From Warburgia ugandensis (taxonomy: Eukaryota; Streptophyta; Magnoliopsida; Canellales; Canellaceae): 64,000 nucleotides of DNA. A program made the position numbers and the translations under genes. Positions 12,410 through 25,080 of this stretch are shown here, piece after piece (the stretch's first letter is position 1; each line of letters starts with the position of its first letter). Under the pieces are notes generated by a model that saw only the letters and a program-made list of their open reading frames with translations, ran no database searches and was not told where the DNA came from. The stretch is taken from positions 57,863,136 through 57,927,135 of the forward strand of contig CP141136.1 of assembly GCA_035236585.1 (NCBI GenBank), given 5' to 3'.

Positions 12410-15388
12410 TGTAATATCCTTAATTTTAAAGATAAAAATAGGAAATTATTAAATAAATTAAAATAAAATTTTATGGATGAAATTCTTTCCTGAAAACATA
12501 ATAATTAGAAAGTGCTCGTCGATACGAATCCAACGCCACCAAGAACGCGAGAAACGGAGCTCAAACGAGGGAGTTATGAGCCGTCAAAGTTGGAAGGGCA
12601 AATTAGTCATTTGATAGAGACGTATTAGACAGGGGTCCAAATTGATACTGGCACCCCCGTCTTCCACACGTCTCTACCAGTGCCGGAAAAATCGCCGGAG
12701 AGACGTGGAAAGAGGCGTGAATGGAAGAGGTTCTCTTCCCCTGGGACTCTAGGCCTATATCTACCCTCCCCAGGTTGCCAAAACGCTCCACTTTGAGCGT
12801 TTTCTCTGAGTATTTACGCAAAACCCTAGCCTGTAAAAACTTGAATTTTCCGGCGAGTGGAGCCCGGCAACACGAGCAACTCCGGCCAGGTGCAAGGTAA
12901 GCCTCAAAACCTATGTTTTTATGTATTTATTAATTAGAAAATTAATTAGAAAACCATTTAAAAATTAGGAAAAAAATCGGATTTTTTGGGGGCTTTGTGC
13001 ACGCTACTGTTGGAGCGTGATTTCATAGACCAAACGTTGTCCGTTTGGAAATCGCACCGTCCAACTAGTGCAAAAGACACCCAAGAGAAAACCCTTTAAA
13101 TTTGGGAGTGATCCAACGGTGGAATTGCAAAACTCAAAAACCAAGACCTAGGGAGGTTTTTAGGAACTTGGGAAAAATCGTTTAAAAACCATGGTTTTTG
13201 AGAAAATTAGTGAAAAAGGAGGGCATAAATGGATTCTAGAGAGAATTCTGAAGAAAATGGCGCAAAAATCACGCAAAACGGAGCTCTGTAGCTCCGCCGG
13301 AGGCGACCGGAATCCGGCCGTCTTCTCCGGCGTCGTCAACGGCGTCGGCGCCCTGCGCTGACGCCAAGACGCACACCCTGACGCCCGAGGGACGACGTCA
13401 CATGACGTCGTCGCCGCACGCGTGCGCGGCGCCGCGCGCGTGCGGACGCCCCCGCCGTTGGCTGTCGCGGTGGGACCGGGACGCGGCGCGTCTGGCGACC
13501 GTGACGCACGCGCGCGTGCGTCACGGTGCCGAAGACGCGCGCGCGCGCGTCCCGTGCGGCGTCTGCGACGCCGTGCGTCTCGTGCGCCAGAGTACGTCGG
13601 TATAAACAGGCGGAAAAGGGCGCCGCCGGTTTAAACCACCTTATGGTGGTCCCGCAGGCCCCATTTGAGGGTAGTTTTCACTAAAACTTGATTTTTGGGA
13701 GCTAGAGAGGTCCAAATCACGATCCGGAAGAGGCGTTGTGACCGTATTGACGACGCGGACCTAGTTTTAACTTAAAAACTTAGAAATGACCACTTTTTAT
13801 TTAGAAAAATTTTAAAATAGTGATGTGACATGTACAGGTGCACTTGAATATACCAATTAAAGGGAGTTATTAGCAAGCTAGTGATCTCACACTGAGGTAG
13901 GTGACGACAACTAATGTTTTGCCTTGATTTTAAACCATGTTTTAAACATAGCATCATGTGTGATTGTGTTTTAAAGTGCGATTTTTATTTACCATGGATT
14001 TCATGCGACATTGCGTACGGTGATGGTTATTCCAAATTGAATTCTTTTTGAATAAACTTATTTAAACTGCTTTTATAAGCATGATGTTAAGTAGTTATGC
14101 TTAATTAGAGATTTATTTCTTATTATATATATAGAAAATGCATGGATTTACATGGAAATGAGTATAGAGGCTTAGTAGCTGGTCCTTTTATAGGCTAACC
14201 CTAGGATGAGGGGCATGTCTTGGGGATTTCAAGCTATAAGTGCTCTTGAGTTTTAGCATATACATATGATTTCCGTGTTTTATATTTGATGACGGTGCTC
14301 TCGCCGGTGGGCGTCATCTTGGGAGGGATAGGGGCCACCCACCTTCCGAGATTATGATGTGATGAGTTTGTGATATGATAGACACCTGCCCATAGATGGC
14401 ATTCGGTAGGGGTTTGGTAACATGGATAGTCCACACTACGGCCCGAGCCTTTCCATGGGGACAGACGTTAAGTCTCCCGTTATGGTGTCGACGGGGAGCG
14501 GCGGTGGTTGATACCCATGGAGGGTTGCCACTGCAGCATGATGGCCCATATTCTTGTTATGTGTGCATGTATGATGAGCATGGTTATAGATGGTATGCCC
14601 GGGTGTGACGACACTCAGAGGTTGACTATGTGTACTCCTGATCGTGATGTTAGTGCGATGTGGTGGGACCCATTACCTTAGGGTGCCCTTATTCTTGTTG
14701 TATGCTCCATGTTATTGATTCATGTCATGTTTTAACTCCGTGAATTTCATGTTTTAGCATATGGAATAAATTGGCATTTATTTGAACATGGCATTATGAT
14801 ATCACTATTTCCATAAATGTTATACTTTTCATAAATGCTGTTCATTATTTCTTTCATTTATTACATTAATTGTCTATGTACCTACACAAGCGATAGCTTG
14901 CTGAGGCATTGCTTTGTTTTGCAATGCCTTAGATCTCGAGCGCGATAACAGGAAAGGCAAGGCTGTAGAGAAGCCGTGAGAGCTGTCAAGACCATTTTTC
15001 TATAGTATTAGACAGTGATGTGAGTCATTAAACAGGATTATCATTTGGATTTTTATTATGGACTGCATATTTTATAATGGGATGTGATTTAGATCTTTGG
15101 ACATTTATGTGGGATGTTATGATGGATAGACCCTGGGCCATATTATTACTGTCTTTTGGATGTTTATTTGATTTAAAATAAAGGCGCCTATTTATTTGAC
15201 GTTGATTTATACGCGGATCATTTATTTGTGTTTAAATTACATGTACGCCATTTTGAGAAAGGAAAAATTAACACCCGGAGTTTTGAGATAGGTTTAGTAA
15301 AATGTTAAATAAATCTTTTCTCATGGGATCCCAAATGCTCTTATTTAAAATAAAAAAAAAAAATGTCTTAAAAATCCGGGGTGTTACA
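12410..15388 (+). repeat. 3' LTR of element B
   Basis: The LTR is 2979 bp and matches 4778-7759 nearly end to end. Differences are mostly single-base indels in homopolymers and in the GC-rich block (13260-13625), which repeats the CpG-rich promoter-like region with a 24-bp palindrome at 13501-13524 and TATAAA at 13601-13606. It ends GTGTTACA, followed by the GTATC duplication. Confidence 0.95.
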
Positions 15389-15393
15389 GTATC
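15389..15393 (+). repeat. Right target-site duplication of element B (GTATC)
   Basis: Exact copy of 4773-4777. Element A integrase resumes here in the frame that reads SITSNRDSRF. Confidence 0.95.
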
Positions 15394-16250
15394 ACTTCAA
15401 ATAGGGATAGCCGCTTCACTTCGCAACTTTGGAGGTCTATCCAAAAATCCTTAGGATCTTCCTTGAACTATAGCACAGCCTTCCATCCATAGACCGATGG
15501 AAAGTCAAAGCGCACAATCTAGATAGTCGAAGATATGTTGCGGACTTGTGCCCTTGATTGGAAGCAGAGCTGGGATGAAAACCAACCGCTAGTCGAGTTT
15601 GCGTACAACAATAGCTTTCAGTCAAGCATTGGCATAGCTCCATACAAGGCGCTCTATGGGAGACCCTGTCGATCACCCACCAGTTGGAGTGAAGTTGGAG
15701 AATCCAGGGTGATCCAGTCCGAGCTGGTAGAGCAATGTGCCGAGAAGGTCAAACTCATAAGAAGCCGCCTCCTCCCAGCTCAAAGCCGCCAAAAGAGCTA
15801 TGCTGATCGAAGGAGGAGACCATTGGAATTCGACATAGGAGAGCACGTTTTCCTGAAGATATATCCACTAAAGGAGTTATGAGGTTCGGTATCAAAGGCA
15901 AGCTTAGTCCGCGTTACATAGGACCTTTCGAAATCCTGGAGAAAGTGGGAAAAGTGGCCTACAGGATTGCACTACCCCCTCAGCTATCTCAAGTGCATAA
16001 CGTATTCCATGTATCTATGCTAAGGAGGTATGTGCCTGACCCCGCTCATGTCATCAACCAGGTACCCATAGAGATGACGGAGGATCTCAAACTAGAGACA
16101 AGACCAGTTGAGATTCGGGATCGTAAGAATAAGAAGCTGCGGAACAAGGACATACCCTTAGTCAAAGTTTTGTGGAGAAATGCCCACATGGAAGAAGAGA
16201 CTTGGGAACTGGAGTAAAAAATGCGAGAAAAGTATCCCAAGATCTTTTGA
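15394..16250 (+). pseudogene. Element A gag-pol, second part (integrase end and chromodomain tail)
   Basis: The frame continues integrase with the second catalytic Asp (SNRDSRFTSQ), then a TDG...VEDMLR block that should hold the catalytic Glu but has two stops (near 15492 and 15521). The conserved AYNNSFQSSIGIAPY and YGRPCRSP motifs follow. A frameshift near 15880 leads to the GPFEIL and FHVSMLRRYVPDP module. The tail VLWRNAHMEEETWELE is the diverged chromodomain typical of Tekay/Del elements. A stop at about 16215 precedes the natural end MREKYPKIF (TGA 16248-16250). Confidence 0.93.
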
Positions 16251-16286
16251 CTGTATATAGTAGAATTTCGGGGGGAAAATTCCCCT

Positions 16287-16299
16287 AAGGGGGTAAGAA
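16287..16299 (+). other. Polypurine tract of element A
   Basis: The purine-rich AAGGGGGTAAGAA lies directly before the LTR start TGTAATTACTCC at 16300. Confidence 0.8.
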
Positions 16300-18522
16300 T
16301 GTAATTACTCCAATTTTGTAATATTGAAATTCCAAGTTTAGCAATGAAAAGTTCAGTTTTTAAAGAAAAGGGCATTATAGTCATTTCACCATTCACCTTG
16401 ACTGAACCCATAAATTTGGTCCAAAAAGTAGTTCCATTAGATGCATCTCGGAAAAAGGAATCCAACGAGACCAAAATCACCCAAAACAGAGTTAAAATGA
16501 GCAAGATATGGCCCTTTGAAGTTCAGGGGCAAAACTGTAAATTTTACAAAAACGACTTAACCTGAAAAACACAGGGGCTCGTTTTGATACGGGCACCCTG
16601 TCGTCTTCAACCTCTAGAGGGTTCTAGAACGGAGGTGATTGGAGGAGAAATCACCGCCATTCTGGAGGTTTCTCCACCGCCATTCAAAGGCGGTGAGAGT
16701 CCCCTCAAGAACCCTCTCTTAGCTCTATAAATAGAGCTCTTGGGTGCCACTAATGGCAGCCCAAAACGTTGAAGAAAACTAGTCATGAAGCAGTGACCTA
16801 GAGGGGAAAACAAGGAGAAAAACCCAGCAACGAGCCAGGTACGTCCGAGATCGCTTAAAACCCATCTCCCCCATAGTTCCAAGGTCAATTTCCCTAAGTT
16901 TTTGCATGAAAAACCTTGCAAAATGGAGCCCAGGAGAGCCACCAAGGACCCAGGGACATTCCCTGGGCCGCACTGGTTTGACAGGGGTCGAACCAGGGTG
17001 TCCCAAGGATGCCCCGGTCCCCCAACGACGGAAAAGCCCAATTCGGATGAGACGTGTCGAATGCGTCTGAGAGGAAACCAACAGGCGCGTCCGTAGACGC
17101 GCCCGCTAAAGAGGCAGACGAGCGGAGCGTACCGCGCATCTGTAGATGCGCCCGCTGAGGCACAGGCCGCAGACGTGCAGCTCGCTAGCAGCGCGTCATC
17201 TTTTGGTTACTTAAGGAAGCTGGGGCGCACGTCGCAGACGCGTAGCGCCCTAGCATTCCGTCTTTTTATCTTTAAGACTCTATGTACATATGACACTAAA
17301 ACGCTTATAACTTGAGATCTAGAGCTCCGATTGAGGCGCCATAAAAGGCGTTGTGTCCATGTCGACGACGCGGACAATACAAACTATAAAATGCCTAATC
17401 AAGGCCCAATCAAATGTGAGCATGACCCTTAGAATAGGATGGTGGCGCGTGGCCATTAGAACTTTGGAAAACTAAGGATACCAAGGCTCAATTAGGACCT
17501 TAGGACACCCATAGGCATAGGGATGGACCCCTAATGCATAAGTAATAAGACCAATTACCCTAAAACCCATAAAAGATAGGCCAAACTAACCTTGATTTTC
17601 CCAAACCATGATCAGGAGCGTCTGAGGACAAAAAGGGTTAGCACGACCTAGCCAGGTAGGTGCTCTATCACTATTATATTCTTTTAAAAGAACTATTATT
17701 ATTTTGAGAACATATGTTTTAACTATATTACTTGATTTGCATGACTTAATTCAGCATGCATGATACATGCTTTGTACATAGCCATGTTTTGAAATGATTG
17801 CATATACATTATGCACATATATGTGTTGCAAACAAGTGCATACATTGCATGATTTAAATACTTGCAAAGATTGCATGTCATTGAGGGTTGCCAAAAGACG
17901 CTGGAGTGCCGAGGGCCAGACAGTTGTGAGGGACCCAAAGAGGACAAGTTTTATCAAGATGTTATCATATATATATATATATATGATACTTTCAATTTTG
18001 GATTATGTGATTTTTAAGTCATTAGTATTTCGGTTTGATAATGGATTCTTATACTGATATTGAACTCGAGTATTCAAACATACACATGTTTTGAATGAGC
18101 ATATGATTTTAAAACATCTCATGCATTTATAAAACTAGTAGTGATAGGCTCCTACTGAGTATAGTATATACTCACCCAATCCTCAACATTTTTCAGATAC
18201 AAAGTAAATACTTAAGGGCAAGGAACATTTGTACTAGGAGACACACACTAACTACAAGTAAGTAAACCCCTATCTTATCTTTCAATGTTACTTGATTGTA
18301 GTTACTCTCTAATAGTTGGGGCTGTGACTAACACTTTCTTGGGAATAATATTGATTTAAAATTTGCCATGGCTAAATAAATTGAGAATGTGTTTGAACAC
18401 TCGGGGTTTTTATGAAAGGTTGTTTTCCAAATGAGAAAGATTTTCATACATTTCATATTTATAAAACAAGAGATCTTGCCTTTTTATCAAAATTGCATCA
18501 TATAAAAACCCGGGTCGTGACA
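16300..18522 (+). repeat. 3' LTR of element A, with internal deletion
   Basis: The LTR is 2223 bp, begins TGTAATTACTCC and ends CGGGTCGTGACA. Relative to the 5' LTR it lacks about 392 bp; the junction is at about 17959 (ATCAAGA joined to TGTTATC). The missing part would bring it to the length of the related reversed LTR (2622 bp). Confidence 0.93.
16726..16733 (+). promoter_or_regulatory. TATA box in LTR A
   Basis: TATAAATA lies inside the near-palindrome AGCTCTATAAATAGAGCT. The same arrangement is conserved in the reversed LTR (42641-42658), which supports a functional core promoter. Confidence 0.6.
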
Positions 18523-20569
18523 TATACTTACTAAGCAATTAAAAGAATATTTACAATAGAATATAATAATTCACATGCTCATTTGAATATATCATATTTG
18601 CCCATTTTGATCCAATGATCATATTTTAATTTCTATTCATTTTTTATCCCATTAAGGGTTTTGATCTTGATCTTTCATTTTTATTCAGATCTATCACATT
18701 ATCTTAATGTGGTATCATCACTAGATCATCGATGCATCTCATTATATGATCTGATCTTTCTTGATCTAACCAATCAATAAGATCTTTAGTCATTTTATCA
18801 AAATCAATGGCATATATCTCAATCTATCAAAATTAGCCATATCAAGCCATTCATTTCTCATGATCTTATCATTATATCATCATCCATACTAATTCATAGT
18901 TTCTAATCATCCTCAATCAATCTGATCAAAGAGATTATTATGTATTTTCAAGGATTTTATTACTTTTAATAGTTAAGATCTTATGATCTGCCAAATTAGT
19001 TATATCCAATCTATTTATTCAAGTTATAACATCATTAGGTCACTACTGGATCAGAATACTAAGGTTTGATCATGTCAGATTTGACTGATCTTGAGAATTA
19101 GTACCACTTTGTATGATTTTTAAAAATTTATAGTGAATAAAAAGTAAATTTTATATTTCATTAGATTCTACTCTTCACCAAGAGACTAGAACTTCTTTCC
19201 GATCTTGATTTGGAGTTAAATTGAGCTCTAAATTGCATTTTGAAGTTTTTGATCAAAATAGATGATCCAGATTTGATCTGGAATCCAAAACGTGACAAAA
19301 CAGGGCAGCGTGCTTCATTGTAACAGGGAAGCAGCGAGCGTCACCATCCTTTGTGATCAAGCGTCGTTTAGCACGTCTCCCTAGTTTCATCCCAGTGTCT
19401 AATTATGAGGTTAGGTTAAGACAATCTGATCTGAACCGTCAGATCAACTTTTCCCTCAACCTCCCAAATCTGGATGGTCCATCCTCTGAGATTTCAAAAT
19501 GTGGGGCTTTTGGACCCCAGGAATCCATCCAATAGCTCAAAAACTCCAAAAAATCACTTTTCCCCAGAGTTTTCGAGCTAGTTCACCAGTATTGGATTCA
19601 CCGGAGAAATCTTGTCGAAAAAATTAATCCGGTGATCTTCTTGCCATAAAAACTACAGGAATAGATACAGTGGGAGATTAGGAACCTACCTAAAGTGTTT
19701 AGAATTGAAGAATATAGCTGAAAAAGAGAGATCCACGCTGAAAAATATAGGGTCATCGGACTTGTTATTTTTCGATGATTTCTCCGGTTAATACACCGTA
19801 GATTAGTCTAGAATCTTAAGGATTTTATAGATTAGGTCAGCTCGAACCCATCCAACGGTGGAGATTGAATTCTAATAGTCAAAAAATTGGATGGCTAATT
19901 GAATTAGGGTTTCTAGGGGAAAACCCTATTCAATTAGGGATGACGAGTCCACAGACGCTACCGACACTCCGTGAGGGAATATTCCCTTTGGTGCGTCCGC
20001 AGATGCGCTCTGTGACTGTAAAGGGAAGAGGTGAGAGGAAAAGAAAAAGAAAAGGAGAAAGATTAGGAAAGAGAGAGGAAAAGGGAGAGAGAGAGTGTGA
20101 GAGAAGTGGAAACTTAGGAATTTCGTGTGAATGTTAGGAGAGGTATTTTATAGGCTTGTTTTTTTAATTATTTTATTTTAATTATTAATTATTTTAATTT
20201 TGAATGATTTTTTCACTTTTCTTATTAAATTTAAAAGAGATTCATCATTGATATTCCTTGTACTGGATGTCCCCCAGCACACCTAACTTTTGTGGGACCC
20301 CACACAAAAGTGAAATGACGATTTTACCCCTATGGGTAAATATAAATTCATAAAAATAAAGAAAAATAGGAATTTTTTACCCGAGCTCAGATTTCAATGT
20401 ACTTATAGTCATTCTAACCCGTTTTCCCAATATGATTCCAAATATTTATGTTTGAAGACTTGATTCTTTTTCTAAAAAATAATATTATATTAAATATAAT
20501 ATTCAAACTCAATTTTCGTAAAAATTCTAATTTATTCCAAATAATTTTAGAAAATTTGGGGTTTTCACA
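18523..20569 (-). repeat. Fragment of an older, reversed LTR that received element A
   Basis: It directly abuts the 3' end of element A and runs to GGGGTTTTCACA (20569), which reads TGTGAAAACCCC on the minus strand, an LTR-like start. Layout and wording resemble the right half of the reversed LTR at 53921-57859: repeated GATCTGATC/CTTGATTTGGAGTT stretches, a GC-richer exon-like stretch, a purine-rich GA/AAG block (20020-20100) and an AT-rich end. The other half would lie left of the window. Assignment is by eye only. Confidence 0.45.
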
Positions 20570-21477
20570 CTATTGACCCTTATGGTCCACTCTTCCCCAG
20601 ACTCTGCATATGTAGGAGCTTGGTGCACCAGGGTTGCCTAGTGAGGGAGTTAAAAGATGGTTTTTGAAAACTATCTTTAAAAACTATGGTTTTGAAGATG
20701 GTTTCTGCAAATCGTCTTTAAAAATCATTTTCAAAAATCATTTTTAAATGTGGTTATTAAAAACCATCATTAAAAACCATGAGTAAAAAAAAAAAAGAAT
20801 GATTTTTGACAACTGTCTTTAAAAACCATGGCTTTTCAAAATTGTCTTTAAAAATGAAAAATTCATAGTTTCAAAGGTAGTTTTTGAAAAATCATTTTAA
20901 AGATGTGGGAAATATTTATTTACTAGGCCTCAATGTGGGAAATGATAATGCTTCAGCAAGCATAAGGCGAACACATCCTCATAAAGTGTAACCCTAAGAA
21001 AACCCTATCCCTCTCTCCTTTATTCCCTTTTGACGATCGAGGCAAAAGCCCTCTCCTTCAACTCATTCTGGTAAATCCCTCCTTCCCTCATAGTTGCATA
21101 TGATTATAGGATGGTGTCTACTGCTACTATTAAGGATTCTCTTCACAGTGTTGATTAAAATTCAATTTGAGCATTTTCTCAAAAAATTCTGCATGTTTTC
21201 ATATTACAGATCTTCTTTAACTACCTCTTATAGTTTTTGGAGGGAGAATTAAAAAATAAAAATTGTTTTAAAGAAATTAAAAAGATGGTTTAAAACTTAC
21301 TTTTTAAAGATAATTTTTTTTTGGAGTAAGAGTTAAAAAATTTTGAATTTTTTTTAAAGAAATTAAGAAGATGGTTCTTCAAAATTGTCTTTAAAGACCA
21401 AGTTTCTAAAGAGGATTCTACAGAGGTGCCTTTAACAATCTTGTCATTTTAAGACCAGGAAAAGGAAGAAATCAATC

Positions 21478-21480
<3 letters not shown>

Positions 21481-21532
<52 letters not shown>
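21481..21532 (+). repeat. (CT)n microsatellite
   Basis: Fifty-two bases of uninterrupted TC repeat inside the CACTA-like element. Confidence 0.98.
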
Positions 21533-21534
<2 letters not shown>

Positions 21535-22130
21535 TGCCAAATCCCTCACACAATTGAAGGTGCATTAGAAACTTTTGATTTTTTTCTCTAGATCTAAATG
21601 AAACAACAGATTTACAATGAGATCACCCTTCTTCATTAATTTGGAGACTACAAAACAATGAATTCTTCATTTGGAGTAGTAAGAAGGAAGTGCAAGGTTA
21701 AGATCACCAACATGTGGAGGTAATTTTCTAACTACCAACCATTATTCTTTCCGTAGTCTCTCTTGCTATTGATTTCTAGCTAGGTTTTTATTTATTTTTT
21801 ATTTTTTTTTATTTTTGGTATTTTTTGTGCTTGAAAAGGGCATAACATTTATAACCAACTATGGATAGGCTTTGTTTGTGCTTGTAGGGTTTGGCAATCA
21901 TCGGTTTTGGTAGCCTCTTTTGCAATAGGCTTCTTGTTTCATTTAAAATATTTAGGAACCACTTTCCATTCACTTGTGGTTTATTTCTCCTGATGAGTTT
22001 TCCTTTGAGCTTCATTTGTTTGGTCAACTTGACTATTATTGCATTTTTTTTATCTGCAGGTTGTTAATGCATCTAGACGATTGAAGCTTGTTAGACTGGG
22101 TGTGTTTTCCATAAAAGAAAGAAGGTTGGT

Positions 22131-22133
<3 letters not shown>

Positions 22134-22224
<91 letters not shown>
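22134..22224 (+). repeat. (CT)n microsatellite
   Basis: About 91 bases of pure CT repeat inside the CACTA-like element. Ser-Leu or Arg-Glu ORFs across it are artefacts of the repeat. Confidence 0.98.
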
Positions 22225-22228
<4 letters not shown>

Positions 22229-23010
22229 CTTCTAAACATTCTTACATGGGGCTACTCTAGTGATTCATCTTGCTTGGATTTGGAGAATGGATAGTTAGAC
22301 TTTCTTTTTTAATGTCTTTGAGTGGATGTTGGTTTCTTTATATTAAATGTCTATGGAGAAGTGTGGATGTGTAGCATGGTGTTACTGAATTTGCAAGTAA
22401 GAAGGACTTGTATGCAGGTGTTTCAATGATATCTAGACTGCAATTGGTTTGCTAGAGACTACTGCAAGGAGGTGTCTTGTGGAATTAGGTTTTAAAAGGG
22501 AATGGATGTTGAATGTGAAAGTGAATACAGATTCTTTTTTCACATAGTTGAATATTGCAAGAAGACTAATAACAACAGTTTGTTGGATGTGTAGAAAGAT
22601 TATAATAGTGGGTTAAAATAGCACTATATATAATTTAAAAAATTAAGACAGTTTTAAGGACAATTCTCCAAATCTATCTTTAAATGTCCAAGATTTTAAA
22701 AAATGGTTTTACAAAATCATATTTAAATGTCCAACATTTTTAAAGACAGCTTTCTTTAAATAATTTTTAAATGTCTGTATTTCATCTTTAAGATTGATGA
22801 CTTTTAAAGATGGTTCTATATAATTGTCTTTAAAAGTTTCATATTATTTAAGACGATTTTAGAAGCTATCTTCAAAAATATTTTTTAAAGACTGTTTCTG
22901 AAACAGTCTTCTTTTTCAATTGATTTTTGAAGATGAGTGGATAGAAGACAATTTGAAAACGTTCTTCAATATATGTTTTTAACTGGCTGTAAAACCCTCA
23001 CGTCTAGTAT

Positions 23011-24254
23011 TAGCTAATTGTTATATAATATATGGTTTTAAATACTAGTTCGAAGGGTTTCAAACTGCCTATATGTTTTGTTATCTTGCAACAAATTTGT
23101 AGAAGAAACTATAATTAGTCTAGGTTTACAAAATCAATAATACTAAGAACCACACCAAAACTAAATAGTTTAATTCAGGTCCTTAAGGTTGGAACCAAAC
23201 CCCAAATTGTACAGTTTCAATTTTGGGTGGAAGCCAACCCAAATCAAACAACTAACAACCCTAGGAATTAGCTAGATTATTGGTACTGAAGAAATATACA
23301 CGAAGGAAACAGGAACAAAACAAGAAATGTTTTTGAACACATTGATGAAGAACAAAACCTCCAAAAAATGAATAACATCAAGCTTTGCACTAAGCAATGA
23401 TATTTGGATAATCCTTACCATCCTTTGCAGTAAGCCTCCAAAATCTAAAACATACATCCAACTAATAACAAAAGACACATGTGATTAATTAATAACAATT
23501 GGAACAAAAAGTACAAACAATTGATGCTAGATTGGACTTACCAAGGAGGCAATGGCAAGGAATCCCTCATCATTAGATTACAACTATTTAAGAGTCCAAC
23601 TTGATTCCTCCATGTTTCTTCATAAATCATAATCAATTTCATTTTCCTTGAAAAACTAATCATGATTCCTTCTTTGATCTTGGCACCATTTCTCCATTCC
23701 CATTCAAGTACTAATCGATCATTTCTTGAAATGCTTAATAGAATGTGAGAAAAAGGAAGAAAAAGAGATGGAGGTTAGATTATATACCTTTGCTACTAAA
23801 TTTAGAGGCTCATTGAATTTTGTACTTTTCAAGTTAGAAAGAGATATTTTTTATTTTACATAAAGTAAAGCAAGAAGAAGAAGAAGGAGACCAAGGAATG
23901 ATGGTAGATGATGTGGTCCTAAGATGGGTGAATTGGGCCTAAACAAAGTTTTAAAACTTTTTACAAACTTAAGAAATATAGATATTCCATTTTTGAAAAA
24001 TAACTTATAGCACAAGCACAACAATAAACACTGGGATTAAAAGTGGTTCAACAAGTCAATCTTGGCACTACTCCACTTTCAAAGCCAAACTACTTCAAGT
24101 CACTTTAGATTATCCCTAACTTTTGTATACTACTAATTGACATTGTGCTGGTATACAACAAGAAACATAGCACTTCCAGAAATTCTTTCTTTTACAATCC
24201 TTTCCAAGTAAATAGAGACTAACACCGCTCTCACAAGAGCACTCAGCTCTGTGT

Positions 24255-24288
<34 letters not shown>

Positions 24289-25080
24289 TTAATAGTTTCT
24301 AAAATAGAAAGAATTAGCAAAGGAGCTTAAAGACTGGCCTAAGATGAATCTTCAAAATTAGCTTCAATTTATAATTTTTGATAGTAAATAATTGTTGGAT
24401 CTAACATTTGAGCTATTAGAGTCGAAATAGAACCAATAAGATTCGAAAATAGCTAATACTTGATCTTAAAATTCTGACCAATTTAGTAGCTTAGCAACTA
24501 ATTGGTATGTTGTTTTTTTAAATGATTTCTTTTATTAATCTACATGTTTGTTTCATTATTGATTGAGTTGAAACCCAAAAGTTCAAAGCCACTTTGGCTA
24601 ATATCAAGTAACTGATTGGAGGGATTCCTTCAATTGTTTGTTGTACCTAAACTATCTAAGCAAAGTTGTTCCTTTTTTTAGTTAATACTAGTACAAACCA
24701 TTTGATTTCGTTTTACGTAAAGTTTCTCTTTGATTTCAAATCTTTCATAAATCAATTTATCTCATTCCATTGATCGATTACAGGTATCAGTAATGTCCAT
24801 GTAACTCATCACACTTTGAACAATTAGTTGATTTGCATGTTGACTAATTGAATTTCACTCATGTTGATTTCATTTTTGAGTTGATTATCATTAGTCAATA
24901 TGAAATTTATCCCTTGGCCAACTAGTCATGCCTAAACTATTTTGCTGCTACTTGAGAGAATACATTTATTGGTTGGATTGGTTGTTAATGGATTGGATAT
25001 GCTCAAACTTCATCAAATGTCCTTTTTTGGTTGAGTATCAATTGACTAAACTTTGAGGCAAATTAGTTCAAAGTCTTTTA
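23011..25080. other. AT-rich stretch without recognisable genes
   Basis: Stop-rich in all frames. It holds a (GT)n microsatellite at 24251-24288 and purine-rich runs near 23870. I recognise no protein family or repeat end here. Confidence 0.6.
24251..24288 (+). repeat. (GT)n microsatellite
   Basis: GT repeat with two GC interruptions near its start, then about 13 pure units. Confidence 0.97.

Larger units (their letters stand above)
4778..15388 (+). mobile_element. Complete Tekay-like LTR retrotransposon B
   Basis: This is a 10.6-kb element with two LTRs of about 2980 bp in the same orientation as A, a Met-tRNA primer site, a frameshifted gag-pol and a polypurine tract. A perfect 5-bp duplication (GTATC) flanks it. 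The LTRs are near-identical outside the GC-rich block, so insertion looks recent, yet the coding region is broken in many places. It is related to A in protein sequence but has a distinct LTR. Confidence 0.96.
1..18522 (+). mobile_element. Ty3/gypsy Tekay-like element A, with element B nested inside
   Basis: The element has a partial 5' LTR (cut by the window edge), an initiator-Met tRNA primer site, one gag-pol reading frame broken by stops and frameshifts, a polypurine tract and a 3' LTR. Domain order is gag, CCHC knuckle, protease, reverse transcriptase, RNase H, integrase and a chromodomain-like tail, as in Tekay/Del chromoviruses. Element B (4778-15388) interrupts the integrase core. Without B the internal region is about 4.6 kb. 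The right flank begins TATAC; the matching left duplication lies outside the window. The two LTRs are nearly identical where they overlap, apart from a 392-bp deletion in the 3' copy. Inference: a fairly young but non-coding copy. Confidence 0.93.
20638..23010. mobile_element. Degenerate CACTA-like transposon
   Basis: Both subterminal regions (20650-20900 and 22640-22985) carry many short inverted motifs of the form AAGATGGTTTTGAAAACC/ATCTTTAAA, the style of CACTA subterminal repeats. The right end (TTTTAACTGGCTGTAAAACCC...TCTAGTAT) matches the right end of the intact miniature CACTA element at 58912-59100. The left end CCTAGTGAGGGAG is the weaker, mutated mate. There is no recognisable transposase and two long (CT)n tracts lie inside. 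Exact termini and the 3-bp duplication are unclear. Confidence 0.5.

Noticed and set aside
22036-22260. ORFs of repeated Ser-Leu or Arg-Glu (also 57095-57580, 57936-58142, 61970-62084)
   Set aside because: They are translations of CT/GA microsatellites, not genes.
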